The position numbers and the translations under genes are program-made. Of a stretch of 64,000 bases of DNA, positions 43,345 to 54,837 are shown piece by piece. Below the pieces are notes generated by a model. The model saw only the letters and a program-made list of their open reading frames with translations, had not been told where the DNA came from and did no database searches. Each line of letters begins with the position of its first letter. Within the stretch, counting starts at the first letter, position 1. The stretch comes from Choristoneura fumiferana (Eukaryota > Arthropoda > Insecta > Lepidoptera > Tortricidae), in assembly GCF_025370935.1 (NCBI RefSeq), contig NW_027412811.1, forward strand, positions 94,628-158,627. The letters run 5' to 3'.

Positions 43345-45527
43345 TAGGGTTTGCAAGATCCGGTCATTTTAAGGATCCGGATAATTTGGATAGGTCCGTT
43401 TGTGAAATCCGGATATCCGGATACAATACAATACAATAACTCTTTATTGCACACCAATACAGTAAACAGTACAGAGAACACAAGTATATACATAGAGATT
43501 TTCTAAGGTAAGCAATAGGCGGCCTTATCGCTTCAGAGCGATCTCTTCCAGGCAACCTTTACAATGGACAGAAATAAGGAATACATTTTAGCAGGTGGTG
43601 CAATTTACAGTAGATTAGAGCTGTATCAAGAATACATAAAACTAACACATACAATACACATACACAACAAATCTAAACAGATAGATAGGTAGATAGATAC
43701 CATAACAACACATAAATAAGCTAACTATAACATTCATACGCAAGATGACAGGTAGTGCTCCCTAAGCATAGACCTAAAGATAGGCAAGGACTTTGCGCGC
43801 CTCAAGTCTATCGGTAGGGAGTTCCACAACCGAGTGGCCTGGACAGTGTAAGAATAAACATAGAATTTAGAGTTTGAAAGTGGGACAGTAAGGAGGAAGT
43901 TCTGAGAGCAACGAACAGAAGTAACATAGCTAAATCGCTCTTTGAGGTAGCAAGGAGTTGCAGGGTTAAAGAGAATGCCGTAGAGAAGATGGAGAATGTG
44001 AGAGTAGGATATTTCGGATAATACGGATATTTTACTAAATTAATCAAAGTCATGGTTTGAAATAGTATAAGTAATTAAAGAAACGGTAAATCAACATGTT
44101 TGTAATCAAATAACAAACCAATTGTGCTAACGCAGCATAAAATTACTCTTTTTAGGTCAAATAAACATTTCCTTTTCAATATCAAAATATTATACCAACG
44201 TTTTAAAAGGTAGTCTTAAATTTTCGTGATCGTGATTTCACACCTACCTATTTATAATTATAGGCTAATCAAATAGAATCTTTAAAAAGCCTTTTAAGGA
44301 ATGTTAGCGTGATTAGTCCCGTTGGTGGTATTATCTTCATTTAGTCCTAAATGCCTGTAATCTGAGTCAAAATTTTCACTCTTTTTTTCAGTTTCTTGCT
44401 TGCAGCACAAAAACGGTACGTCCACCAGAAATTTCATTAGGTTCAATATTAAAGAATATTAAATTCTGCGTTGAGTGAGCATCTAAAACTAAATTTTAAT
44501 TAGTGGTACTGGTGAAATCAAAGGTTATAAACAGAGACTGAAAGAATGACCAAATCCGTCATCGGGGGCCACTTCTGTTCGCTTAGCCTGCTAGACCACA
44601 AACCGAGTTTCGGTTTGTACACTTTGATGTCAACTGTACCAATAGAATTTGAAGTAAGAGGCTCATTCGACGCAGAATTTAACATTTCATGCGAACGTAC
44701 CGTTTTTGTGTTAGAAGCAAAAAGCTGGAAAAAATATATATTTGGCTCCCAAAAGTTATGCATACCTCCTGAAAAGCGCCAAACAATGATTCCACTTATT
44801 TAAGACCTACTCAAGGTATTAAAACGATTTCCACCTTGCTGGAAGTTGATTCTTCGAAAAATTCTAACTATTAGTCTATTATGCTAAAACGAGATTTATA
44901 ACCCAGACAGAAATAATATAAATTAACTGAAGTAAGCATAGCAACGAAAAAGAAAATGGCAACAATTAAATTGAAGCAAATCATTGTAAATGCACTGCCC
45001 TGGAGCTATAAACGGACTTTAAACAATAGTGCAGTGCCATACCAGTGCAGTAATGCTTATAAGTGCGAGCGAGAGGCTCGATTGGCAACCATCCGTACCT
45101 AATACTTTTATTATCTTATTGATATAGCCAAGTAGTTGACGTCCATCCCAATAATGTACATTAGTGCAAGTTGGTCAACATTAAAGGAAAAAAAGAAAAT
45201 ATAAAGCTCTCTATGTCTACCTAATCTATAAGTTTGTACTTAGTTTTAGGAAAGCCCAAAGCTTGCTATAAGTAGTTTGCCTGGTAGAGCATAGACTTAA
45301 CCACGGGTTAAAGGAAAAAAATACTGAGATTGGTGACACTATATTCTTATTTTTTTTATTTCATTGTGCGAAGCAGAATTAGTAAGATTTAATTAAATTT
45401 CACTTCGTTAACAATACTATCCGAAAGATTCAAATTACCCGAATCCTTAAGGTGGTCAGATCCGGATCCGAAATAGGGCGGATGTCCGGATAATACGGAT
45501 ATCCGGATATCCGGGTTGCAAACCCTA
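43345..45527 (-). mobile_element. hAT-like TIR element (unit A, left arm)
   Basis: Mirror of 59,991-62,173. Ends TAGGGTTTGCAA / TTGCAAACCCTA with CCGGATATCCGGAT repeats just inside both ends. 2,183 bp, containing a LINE fragment (43,425-44,030) and an 85-codon frame (44546-44803) identical in the mirror copy. No clean 8-bp duplication. Confidence 0.7.
43425..44030 (-). mobile_element. LINE RT C-terminal fragment (left arm)
   Basis: In minus sense it shows LKERFSYVTSVRCSQNF, TVQATRLWNSLPIDLRRAK and LREHYLSSC, then an AATAAAGAGTTATTGTATTG end with TTGTA repeats. The mirror is 61,490-62,095; a further copy is at 52,623-53,025. Confidence 0.7.
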
Positions 45528-45629
45528 GACTCACACTTGGCCAATTTATATTTGCGCTATGCTTAATATAAATAAAACGAAATAATATACCTTCGTTTTA
45601 TTCGCTATTTATTTTAGTTCCTTTTAAGT

Positions 45630-46183
45630 TAGCGTTTTTAGGGTTTGAAAATGGCAATAACGTAACCCTTATAGTTTCGCCATGTCTGTCTGTCTGTCCG
45701 TCCGTCCGCGGCTTTGCTCAGGGACTATCAATGGTAGAAAGCTGTTATTTTGCACAGATATATATGTAAACTATGCCGACAAAATGGTATAATACAAAAT
45801 TAAAAAAAAATTTTTTAGGGTATCCCATAGACGTAGTGGGGGTGATTTTTTTTTCTCATCCTACCCTATAGTGTGGGATATCGTTGGATAGGTATTTTAA
45901 AATCATTGGGGGTTTGCATTGACAATTTTTCGATTCAGTGATATGTTTGCGAAATATTCAACTTTAAAGTTTAAATTTTCATTAAAATCGAGCGCCCCCC
46001 CCCTCTAAAATCTAAACCGGTGGTTTAAGAGTAAATAGCAGCCCAAGGTATAAAAATATATACCTAAACTTGGAAGATTCAGTATAAAATACGATATCCT
46101 TAGAAAAATCTTACTTAATTTTTTCGTAATGGCTACGGAACCCTATTTTGGGCGTGTCCGACACGCTCTTGGCCGGTTTTTTG
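45630..46183 (+). repeat. GGGTTCCG / GTCTGTCCGTCC repeat (left arm)
   Basis: Full-length copy ending GTCCGACACGCTCTTGGCCGG; mirror at 59,336-59,884. Confidence 0.75.
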
Positions 46184-46539
46184 TTGTTGTTGTTGAATCA
46201 AAAATTTTCCTTCTGCTATTCTGCATAATATTTATACAGACAATACCAACTTATTAATTGCAGTCAAACAAACAATAGTTATAAAAACAGCTTTGTTTTT
46301 GCAATTTGTTCTACTTGTCTCTGTGTACTTGTAAATATTTTTCAAAGCGAACAAAAGACTCGTAATTAGAAGCGTATATCAGGCTGCATCGATCGGTGGT
46401 TTCTTTAATCAGGCACAACATCGTTTCTTGCCGACGCTAATATAATTTAATATGAGAGTAAGAGGGACGGGAGTTCGTATGAACTTTGATTTTCGAATTT
46501 CGTTGTTGCCCCCGAGAATACTAAAACTTGAAATCCAAG

Positions 46540-46737
46540 ATGGCCGCTCTGAAAGCGTTGCTGGTCGTGGTTTTGCCCGTAGCTCTGGTGAGCGTGATTG
46601 CACCAGGGCATGTGCGGGGACCGGCTTGCGACTACACTTGTAGTTAGGGCAATGGGGAGAAGGACAAGTGTTGTAAAGACCATGGAAACACAGGCTGGAA
46701 CACCTGTAATGGCGGCAAGATGGAGTGTTACGTGTAG
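46540..46737 (+). pseudogene. diapausin pseudogene 5, single in-frame amber codon (left arm)
   Basis: 66 codons in one frame from the family's CCAAG-ATGGCC start: signal peptide (LKALLVVVLPVALVSV), then PACDYTCS, a TAG at 46645-46647, then GEKDKCCKDHGN, NTCNG, MECYV and TAG. All six diapausin cysteines remain. A MITE relic (46,436-46,512; TGAACTTTGATTTTCGAATT) abuts the leader. The mirror at 58786-58983 has the same stop. Confidence 0.85.
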
Positions 46738-46805
46738 CCAGCGCTCAAGTTAAGATGTCTAAGTGCCGATATTTGATGGTGTAACAAACTAATTAAAATT
46801 TAATT

Positions 46806-47018
46806 AAGTGTTTTTCAACCTTTTTCATGACACGACCCCTTTAGTATGAAAAAATATTTCGCGACCCCCCTACCCGCTGCTTTTTTTTCATGTAGGTGTC
46901 ATTGTAGGTATTTTATTTTGTGACAAATACTATTAGTAAACATTTTCTTAATAAATATTTTTAAACTTATTGTTTTTTACTGTAGTAAAAAGGCTTCGCA
47001 CAGGTTGAAAAACACTGT
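46806..47018. mobile_element. GTGTTTTTCAACC TIR element (left arm)
   Basis: Ends AGTGTTTTTCAACCT / AGGTTGAAAAACACT, internal CACGACCCCTTTAGTA. Mirror 58,508-58,715. Confidence 0.65.
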
Positions 47019-47151
47019 TAAATGCTACAATTTATGAAAAATATATAAATAATGTATTTCTTTTACTGTATAGAATGGGTATCCTTTGTAATTATATTAA
47101 AATAATGTTCTTATACTGAATGAAATTACATCATTTTATTATTAACTAGAC

Positions 47152-47630
47152 TAGGTTTAGCCCGCGGCTTCGCCCGCGTAGAATTCAGTTATCGCGCGCT
47201 GTTTTCTCGGGAACTGTGCATTTTTTCGGGCTAAAAAGTAGCCTATGTCACTCTCTGGCCTATAAACTATTGTAAAATCGGGTGCCCGAAATAAAAGACC
47301 GATTGGTTTTTTAGACTTGTTACTCCGAAGCCGATTGCAATGGGACAGTGACAAACAAACTTAAAAACCTTATTTATATTGATGCGCGATACTAGCGCCA
47401 CCACGTTTTGTGTTTTATTTTGTAACTAATGAGGTTCATGAATGTCAACGGGCATCGATCATTTTGATTAATTAGCAAGCTATCTAGTTCAGCAGATGAA
47501 CTATAGATGGCGCTGTATCGAACAACTATCATTATGCCAAAAATCACGTCGATCCGTCGCTCCGTTTCGACGTGAAAGGCGGACAAACCAACATACAAAC
47601 ACACACACTTTCGCATTTATAATATTAAGT
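47152..47630 (-). repeat. two CCCGCGGC...CGCATTTATAATATTA repeats (left arm)
   Basis: GCCCGCGGCTTCGCCCGCG at 47,160 (plus sense) and an ending TTTCGCATTTATAATATTAA near 47,625. Mirror 57,895-58,370. Confidence 0.6.
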
Positions 47631-47754
47631 ATGGATATTTATTATTTAATTTATTGAATCAGGCGTTAGTTTGTGGAGGTCCATATTAATATTTTTTATT
47701 TTTATAATTTCTTTGCTCACCCGCGACCTTATGATAGGTAAGTTTATGCAAGAT

Positions 47755-47895
47755 ACTTAAGCGTGTTCAAGCAGTTCCTCCACCTCCACACTGTAAGAAC
47801 ACACACAAAGCACACAAAATCATCTATCATCACCACCACATTACACTGACGCGTTTCGAACTCAACCAGAGCTCATCTTCAGAGCAACATAACCG
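47755..47895 (-). repeat. CTGAAGATGAGCTC...CGAAACGCGTC repeat (left arm)
   Basis: Minus-strand copy of the hairpin repeat at 33,760. Confidence 0.5.
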
Positions 47896-48296
47896 TACAC
47901 CGTGCTACCAAATGTTAGACTAATAATAATTATAGTTCAGCACCTCGTCCTTATCCAGAAAACATGTAGTCGTATATTCTTGCGCTACTACGTTACCACA
48001 ATTATTTAAAGTAACTCACAGGAAAAAAGAAACGCCTCCTCTCTGTCATCCTCGCACGCTGCTTCCTGTTCCGTCTTTGATCGCCGCCATTGCATTTTTT
48101 GTGCAAAAGCGTTACCTACCACCTTGTTACCACATTCGTCACTCATTTTATATTTTGGAATAATTATTAGCCAAAATGAACAAAAGGACACTATATTTAC
48201 CTACACAAAAGAAGATTTATTGTTTAAAATTAGATTTCCTTGTTGTTCTTATTGTACATTAATGATTTACCTGATTGCTTGAGCCATACTGTGCCT

Positions 48297-49055
48297 CCTG
48301 TGATAAGTGATACAAGTGCAAAATCGACATTTTACAGGAGAGCGAAAATAAGATTAAAAAATTCTGGTTTGTGAGCCAAGGGGCTAGCATTTACCAAAGC
48401 ACTTTTTTATACATAAAAATATATTCTATAAACGTGCATTTAGTGTTTTTCGGTAAATATTGTTAGTTCGAAGAAAATCGCGAAAAACCTGTGAGTTGTA
48501 CCCATTGAAATGTCTAATATGAGTAAATAATATGTGTTAGATGATACAAGTTCAGTTATACCATGGTGCACCCCTGGAGCACCCGTAATATCTCTTGGTG
48601 TAAACTGATATGATATACATGAACTTGTAAAACGCACCCACTCACTCACTCACTTACTCACACTCAGCGTAATATGTTCCCAGCTCAATGTTGCTTAAAG
48701 TAAAGTAAAACATAAAACCTAAAAAAAATATTTTTTGACTTTGTACCCCGTTACAAATAAAATTTACCTAACTTATATTAGTTTGCATTTGCAAAAGTAA
48801 AGTAACTTATATCAGTTTGCAGCGACACTGAGGCGAGCAGGTCCGGCGCACCCCTGATCCCGGGTCACCTCACCCCCACGCGCACCCACCACACTTTATG
48901 CTCGCACTTGTATCATTTAACACAACTGTTATTGCATAAATATTTTACGGGAATAGTTTGACTTTTAGATATAATTTAATTTGTATACCTTTACACTTAA
49001 AAATGTGTTTGTGAAAAGTGATTCATGACGACATGTATCACTTACTTATCACAAA
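48297..49055. mobile_element. GTGATAAGTGATACA TIR element (left arm)
   Basis: Ends CTGTGATAAGTGATACAAGT and TGTATCACTTACTTATCACA, about 750 bp, no ORF of note. Mirror near 56,465-57,225. Confidence 0.5.
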
Positions 49056-50023
49056 AAAAAATTTGTCCCATGATCGCCTCATGATCTGTATAAGTATATA
49101 AATACAAGGAAAACGGGGGAAGAAATCATGGCTGCGGAGTATAAGGGAGTGGACCAGCAGTGTAGAGCAACAGTTCCAAATAGCTCAAGATAAGAACACA
49201 TTCTCAGAGCTAAAGCCAACCTCCAATAATGAAGTAGCACTTTAACAAGAGGTTTTTGCTCGTATGTCACCTAAGTTCGCGAATATGATCGAACAACACA
49301 AAAGTGAAAGAACTCACCGAGCTACAAGTGCTTTACTCCTACGTCTGTTTGGTCAAATAAGAGTTACTGGTAACGCGTGCCATTCCTGGGTTTATACATG
49401 TACCTATACTGGGTACATTGGCAATAGAAACAATGTCTTATATTCTACATAAAATTAGAGATATTTTCTTTGTATTTTAATTCTACTCCTAAGTACTTAA
49501 TTCTGTGTCGTAAATTGTGACAGATATTGCAAATAAAAGGAAATTGATTTATTTAAGAATATAAACTTATGCGCCAGGAACGATTCGATGCGTTCTTTTT
49601 TTATAGTATAAAAATATTATTTAAGTTAGCTAGTAGATTTATTATTTAGTAGTATTTAGCTCTTAGGTAGGTATATGATTGTATTTTTATTACAAATTAA
49701 ATTAATTATTAACGCCAAAGTTTTTTTGTGTTTATTGTGTCTTCTACCTTCTACCTATCTATACATAAGTATAATAAAACCGAATATGGTTGAAAATCTG
49801 TATATGGAATATATTCGAAAAAAAGTTGCTTAGAATCGATAACAGAACACGTTCTAACAGTTTTTATAATTTTTTTTGTATTTGACAGCGAGTACATATC
49901 CCCATGAGATTTATGTGCTCGTAGGTATTCGACCACGCATTACGTGATAACGGCTAAGCGGATTTTGATGCAAACTTTACTAATCTGTCGAAAAAATCCC
50001 CAGCCAGTTTATAGGCTACTAGC

Positions 50024-50228
50024 TTTTGCCCGCGGCTCCGCCCGCGTGGTATTCGGTTATCGCGAGCAGTTCCCTCGGGAACTGTGCATTTTCCGGGATA
50101 AAAAGTAGCCTATGTCACTCTCTGATCCATAATCTATCTACATGCCAAACATCACGTCAATCTGTCGCTTCGTTTCGACGTGAAAGACGGACAGTCACAC
50201 ACACTTTCGCATTTATAATATTATAGTA
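50024..50228 (+). repeat. CCCGCGGCTCCGCCCGCG...TTTCGCATTTATAATATTA repeat (left arm)
   Basis: Complete copy with TTCCCTCGGGAACTGTGCA, GGGATAAAAAGTAGCCTATG and ATCACGTCAATCTGTCGC. Mirror 55,284-55,495. Confidence 0.7.
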
Positions 50229-51513
50229 TGGATGGATTTGCATAAACGGTGATATGTGACGGATATAACTTTAAGTGACGGATGTCAGTGATGCTGTCTC
50301 TGTTTGTTTTTTCCGAATAAACAAGGTTCGCAGGTGGTAGGACCTTGTGCAAGGTCCACCCGGATTGCTACCACCATCTTGCTCGCTAATCCTGCCGTGA
50401 AGCAGCAGTGCTTGGCACTGTTGTGTTTCGGCGTGGAGAGTAAGACAGCCGGTGAAATTACTGTCACTTGAGGTATCCCATCTTAGGCCTCTAGGTTGGC
50501 AACGCATCTGCAATAAATATCTCTGGTGTTGCAGATGTTTATGGGCGGTGGTGATCTCTTACCATCAAGAGACCCACTTGCTCGTTTTCCATTCAGTCAA
50601 ATAAAAAATAAAAAAAAAACAAAGATGGCATTGCTTTTATCTGACACTTAAAGTTAGTCAACAAGTGGCGAAACAGGCCCTTATTGTCTACAAAGAATTC
50701 GTTCATCGCTATCCCATGGAAACTATGGAATTTTCCGGGATAAAATGTGGGTCATTCAGACTAAAATTTTATAAACAATATTGTACAAAGCCAGATGGCC
50801 GTTTTGGGTAAAAGGTAACCAAAATATCGTCACTACTTTGAAAAAATCTCGTATCTGAAATCAATATGTCAACAAAATTGAACCTTGACATAATGTTCAT
50901 AAAGTTCACTCAGAATCTATCTATTTTGAGGTACGAGTTTTTTTTAAAGTAGTGACGATATAGGACCCTACTAGGAACTATTTAGGAAAATATTTACGGT
51001 GAAAAATTTAAGAACCAGAATAGAACGCATCTTAGCAAAAACGTTCCAAAGCAGTCATGTTATTATTTAACTTCACTTTTGATGTTCCTGAAATAAGTTC
51101 CAAAATATAATAAAAAATTGTTGAGGTTTGGAACGTTTTTGCTAAAATACATCCATTTTATATACCTACAGATATGCAACACACACAACATTATGCATTT
51201 ATAAAATTAGCAAGATGAACAAAACAATAAAACGAAAAATACTGATGACGTATTTATTCAAATTCAACTATATAAAACAACCATGTAAACAATATTCGAA
51301 AAATTAGTACTTTAATGGAATAGTATTACTTATTACAAAATAGTAATACGAAACACTGTTTTTGCTTAAAAAATCACAAGAAACAAAACAAATTTTTAAG
51401 AAAAAAAACAATTAATTAAATAAAGTGAAAATTAATAAAAAATTAAGGGATGTTGTAGTATAGTAAGTAGCCTATGTCACTCTCTGATCCATAGTCTATC
51501 TAATTGCCAAGCA

Positions 51514-52344
51514 TCACGTCGGCATCACGACGTGGATGTTGTAGGTTTTCGTACCACTAACTGGCTTGTAGGAGCTGTCTGTATCAATATTTGTTGTAGA
51601 TTTCAGCAGGCCTTTCTCGAACAGGTATCCACCAGTAGTGGTTGCGCACGTCTGACGCTGGAAGGTGAGGGTCCATTTGCCATCAGTATAATGCATGTAC
51701 GCATACGCCGGGATATTTCCAACGAGCCGCGCCGTTTCGACCAAGTATCCGTAATCTTTGTACTGCAAGGCATACGTTGTTGGTCCTCCTTTATCGGCCT
51801 CCGACAAGTTGTTGAACTGAACGGCTTCCTTGCTTCCTTCAACGTGCCGAAGACGTAGGAATCCGTTGCTCATGGGGTAACTGTCAATGAGCAGCCGCTG
51901 AGGTCAGGTGTGAAGACATACTTCGGTTGACTGGAGCTGGGATGAGCAGGGATATCAGTATATCCTCCTTGAGGTAGCCAGTATGCATGTCCTCCTGAAG
52001 GATCTGCTTGAAGCGCGTAAACATCTTTTTTACCTTTTACTTTAGCGAATGTGACCTTTCCGATGTTGTGTGTTGGTTGGTGGTCCTTGGGTCACTAGTG
52101 CTCCAGAGGTGAACGCGTAACTTGAGAAGTATGACATTGCTTCAGATATGGATATTGTTTTTGACACCTTGCCGGTGCTGATTTTGGAGTTGCCACATTC
52201 TAATGCGTGCGCGTTGGGAGTTCTCTGTTCTGGTCCTTCTGCTAGTCTGTTGTTTGGGAGTTGAGGAAGATTACTCGCAGCCTCAGTCAATGCTTGAAGC
52301 TGGATCAATAGTACCACGACCGGAACAATACGTAACAGCCCCAT
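51514..52344 (-). pseudogene. LSGC-motif secreted protein, unit B, left-arm copy, two frame breaks
   Basis: Mirror of 53176-53994. It opens at 52344 with the shared signal peptide. The first break is near 52,066 (a small indel after the GPPTN segment). The second is the short C run (plus-strand G run 51874-51877), as in the other left-arm copy. The final codons run into a 76-bp repeat fragment (51458-51533) flanked by the 10-bp duplication GGATGTTGTA. The upstream region (52,345-52,522) differs from all other copies beyond about 80 bp and has only a weak TATA. Confidence 0.8.
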
Positions 52345-52522
52345 GGCTCAAGCTTGGATTGCGAGTGAACCATATTACTGTATTTAGTGCGAACTTGAAT
52401 TGCGGATAACAAGACAAGCCTATTTAACAACTAAATCATAAGTGCGCGGTAATGGGTTTTAATAAAACCGCAAACATCTTCGCAATCGGTAATTCATTAC
52501 TTGAGCTGTTTTTTAACATAAA

Positions 52523-52622
52523 NNNNNNNNNNNNNNNNNNNNNNNNNNNNNNNNNNNNNNNNNNNNNNNNNNNNNNNNNNNNNNNNNNNNNNNNNNNNNN
52601 NNNNNNNNNNNNNNNNNNNNNN
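52523..52622. other. assembly gap (100 N)
   Basis: Exactly 100 undetermined bases, the usual placeholder for a scaffold join of unknown size. It lies close to the centre of the inverted repeat. Confidence 0.99.
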
Positions 52623-53025
52623 TGGAACTCCCTACCGATAGACTTGAGGCGCGCAAAGTCCTTGCCTATCTTAGGTCTATGCTTAGGGAGCACTTCCTGT
52701 CATCTTGCGTATGAATGTTATAGTTAGGCTTATTATGTTGTTATGGTATCTATCTACCTATCTATCTGTTTAGATTTGTTGTGTATGTGTAGTTGTATGT
52801 GTTAGTTTTATGTATTCTTGATACAAGCTCTAATCTACTTGTAAATTGCACACCTGCTAAAATGTATTCCTTATTTCTGTCATTGTAAAGTTGCCTGGAA
52901 GAGATCGCTCTGAAGCGATAAGGCCGCCTATTGCTTACCTTAGAAAATCTCTATGTATATACTTGTGTTTCTCTGTACTGTTACTGTATTGGTTGCAATA
53001 AAGAGTTATTGTTATTGTATTGATC
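52623..53025 (+). mobile_element. LINE RT C-terminal fragment at the gap edge
   Basis: Starts mid-ORF (WNSLPIDLRRAKSLP) and matches 61,693-62,095, i.e. the upstream region of unit A, not the sequence on the left side of the gap. Confidence 0.75.
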
Positions 53026-53119
53026 CGGATATCCGGATTTCACAAACGGACCTATCCAAATTATCCGGATCCTAAAAATGATCGGATCTTGCAAACCCCA
53101 CTTATGAGTCAATTTAGTG

Positions 53120-53156
53120 TATAAATGGACTTGTATTGTTATCCGCAAGTTCAGTT
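53120..53156 (+). promoter_or_regulatory. core promoter of LSGC gene B
   Basis: TATAAAT at 53120-53126 and an arthropod-type initiator TCAGTT at 53151-53156, 31 bp apart; ATG at 53176. Confidence 0.6.
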
Positions 53157-53175
53157 CGCACTCCAAGCTTGAGCC

Positions 53176-53994
53176 ATGCTGTTACGTATTGTTCCGGTCG
53201 TGGTACTATTGATCCAGCTTCAAGCATTGACTGAGGCTGCGAGTAATCTTCCTCAACTCCCAAACAACAGACTAGCAGAAGGACCAGACAGAGAACTCCC
53301 CAACGCGCACGCATTAGAATGTGGCAACTCCAAAAGGAGCACCGGCAAGGTGTCAAAAACACGACCCATATCTGAAGCAATGTCATACTTCTCAGATTAC
53401 GCGTTCACCTCTGGAGCACTAGTGACCCAAGGACCACCAACCATATTCACCAACAACATCGGAAAGGTCACATTCGCTAAAGTAAAAGGTAAAAAAAATG
53501 TTTACGCGCTTCAAGCAGATCCTTCAGGAGAAAATGCATACTGGCTACCTCAAGGAGGATATACTGATATCCCTGCTCATCCCAGCTCCAGTCAACCGAA
53601 GTATGTCTTCACACCTGACCTCAGCGGCTGCTCATTGACAGTTACCCCCTTGAGCAACGGATTCCTACGTCTTCGGCACGTTGAAGGAAGCAAGGAAGCC
53701 GTTCAGTTCAACAACTTGTCGGAGGCCGATAAAGGAGGATCAACAACGTATGCCTTGCAGTACAAAGATTACGGATACTTGGTCGAAACGGCGCGGCTCG
53801 TTGGAAATATCCCGGCGTATGCGTACATGCATTATACTGATGGCAAATGGACCCTCACCTTCCAGCGTCAGACGTGCGCAACCACTACTGGTGGATACCT
53901 GTTCGAGAAAGGCCTGCTGAAATCTACAACAAATATTGAGACAGCTCCTACAAGCCAGTTAGTGGTACGAAAACCTACAACATCCACGTCGTGA
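53176..53994 (+). CDS. LSGC-motif secreted protein, unit B, right-arm copy
   Basis: 272 codons, no intron. Signal peptide (LLRIVPVVVLLIQLQ, ending near TEA), a linker (LPQLPNNRLAEGP), then the same domain as gene A with FTPDLSGC and, 16 residues after the Cys, LRLRHVEG. LSGC plus a following His is the catalytic arrangement of CNF1/BLF1-type deamidases; activity here is inference. It differs from gene A in lacking the second residue, in an insertion around 53,443 and in its C-terminus. A 4-bp loss near 53,940 shifts the last ~17 codons, and a 76-bp repeat insertion (53986-54061) lies at the very end. AATAAA at 54257. Confidence 0.7.
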   Translation: MLLRIVPVVVLLIQLQALTEAASNLPQLPNNRLAEGPDRELPNAHALECGNSKRSTGKVSKTRPISEAMSYFSDYAFTSGALVTQGPPTIFTNNIGKVTFAKVKGKKNVYALQADPSGENAYWLPQGGYTDIPAHPSSSQPKYVFTPDLSGCSLTVTPLSNGFLRLRHVEGSKEAVQFNNLSEADKGGSTTYALQYKDYGYLVETARLVGNIPAYAYMHYTDGKWTLTFQRQTCATTTGGYLFEKGLLKSTTNIETAPTSQLVVRKPTTSTS

Positions 53995-54061
53995 TGCCGA
54001 ACGTGATGCTTGGCAATTAGATAGACTATGGATCAGAGAGTGACATAGCTACTTACTATAC
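53986..54061 (+). mobile_element. 76-bp repeat fragment inserted at the gene B 3' end
   Basis: Derived from the CCCGCGGC...TTATAATATTA repeat (TAGACTATGGATCAGAGAGT). Flanked by TACAACATCC at 53976-53985 and 54062-54071. Gene A has the empty site. Mirrored at 51458-51533. Confidence 0.9.
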
Positions 54062-54837
54062 TACAACATCCCTTAATTTTTTAAATTTTCACTTTATTTA
54101 ATTAATTGTTTTTTTTCTTAAAAATTTGTTTGTTTCTTGTGATTTTTTAAGCAAAAACAGTGTTTCGTATTACTATTTTGTAATAAGTAATACTATTCCA
54201 TTAAAGTACTAATTTTTCGAATATTGTTTACATGGTTGTTTATATAGTTGAATTTGAATAAATACGTCATCAGTATTTTTCGTTTTATTGTTTTGTTCAT
54301 CTTGCTAATTTTATAAATGCATAATGTTGTGTGTGTTGCATATCTGTAGGTATATAAAATGGATGTATTTTAGCAAAAACGTTCCAAACCTCAACAATTT
54401 TTTATTATATTTTGGAACTTATTTCAGGAACATCAAAAGTGAAGTTAAATAATAACATGACTGCTTTGGAACGTTTTTGCTAAGATGCGTTCTATTCTGG
54501 TTCTTAAATTTTTCACCGTAAATATTTTCCTAAATAGTTCCTAGTAGGGTCCTATATCGTCACTACTTTAAAAAAAACTCGTACCTCAAAATAGATAGAT
54601 TCTGAGTGAACTTTATGAACATTATGTCAAGGTTCAATTTTGTTGACATATTGATTTCAGATACGAGATTTTTTCAAAGTAGTGACGATATTTTGGTTAC
54701 CTTTTACCCAAAACGGCCATCTGGCTTTGTACAATATACAGATTGTTTATAAAATTTTAGTCTGAATGACCCACATTTTATCCGGAAAATTCCATAGTTT
54801 CCATGGGATAGCGATGAACGAATTCTTCGTAGACAAT

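Larger units (their letters stand above)
41518..52370 (+). repeat. left arm of a giant inverted repeat
   Basis: Feature for feature the mirror of 53,145-64,000: paired positions add up to about 105,516-105,523 throughout (for example 43,345 with 62,173; 45,527 with 59,991; 46,540 with 58,983; 52,344 with ~53,176). The arms differ by scattered substitutions and small indels. The window ends before the outer limit can be seen. Repeats apart, 41,668-42,457 and 48,000-50,020 show no further gene. Confidence 0.95.

Noticed and set aside
49079..49270. short frames repeated in both arms (also 46409-46603, 48440-48649, 50271-50513)
   Set aside because: Duplicated only because the arms are duplicated; no start context, domain or codon pattern, and they overlap repeats.
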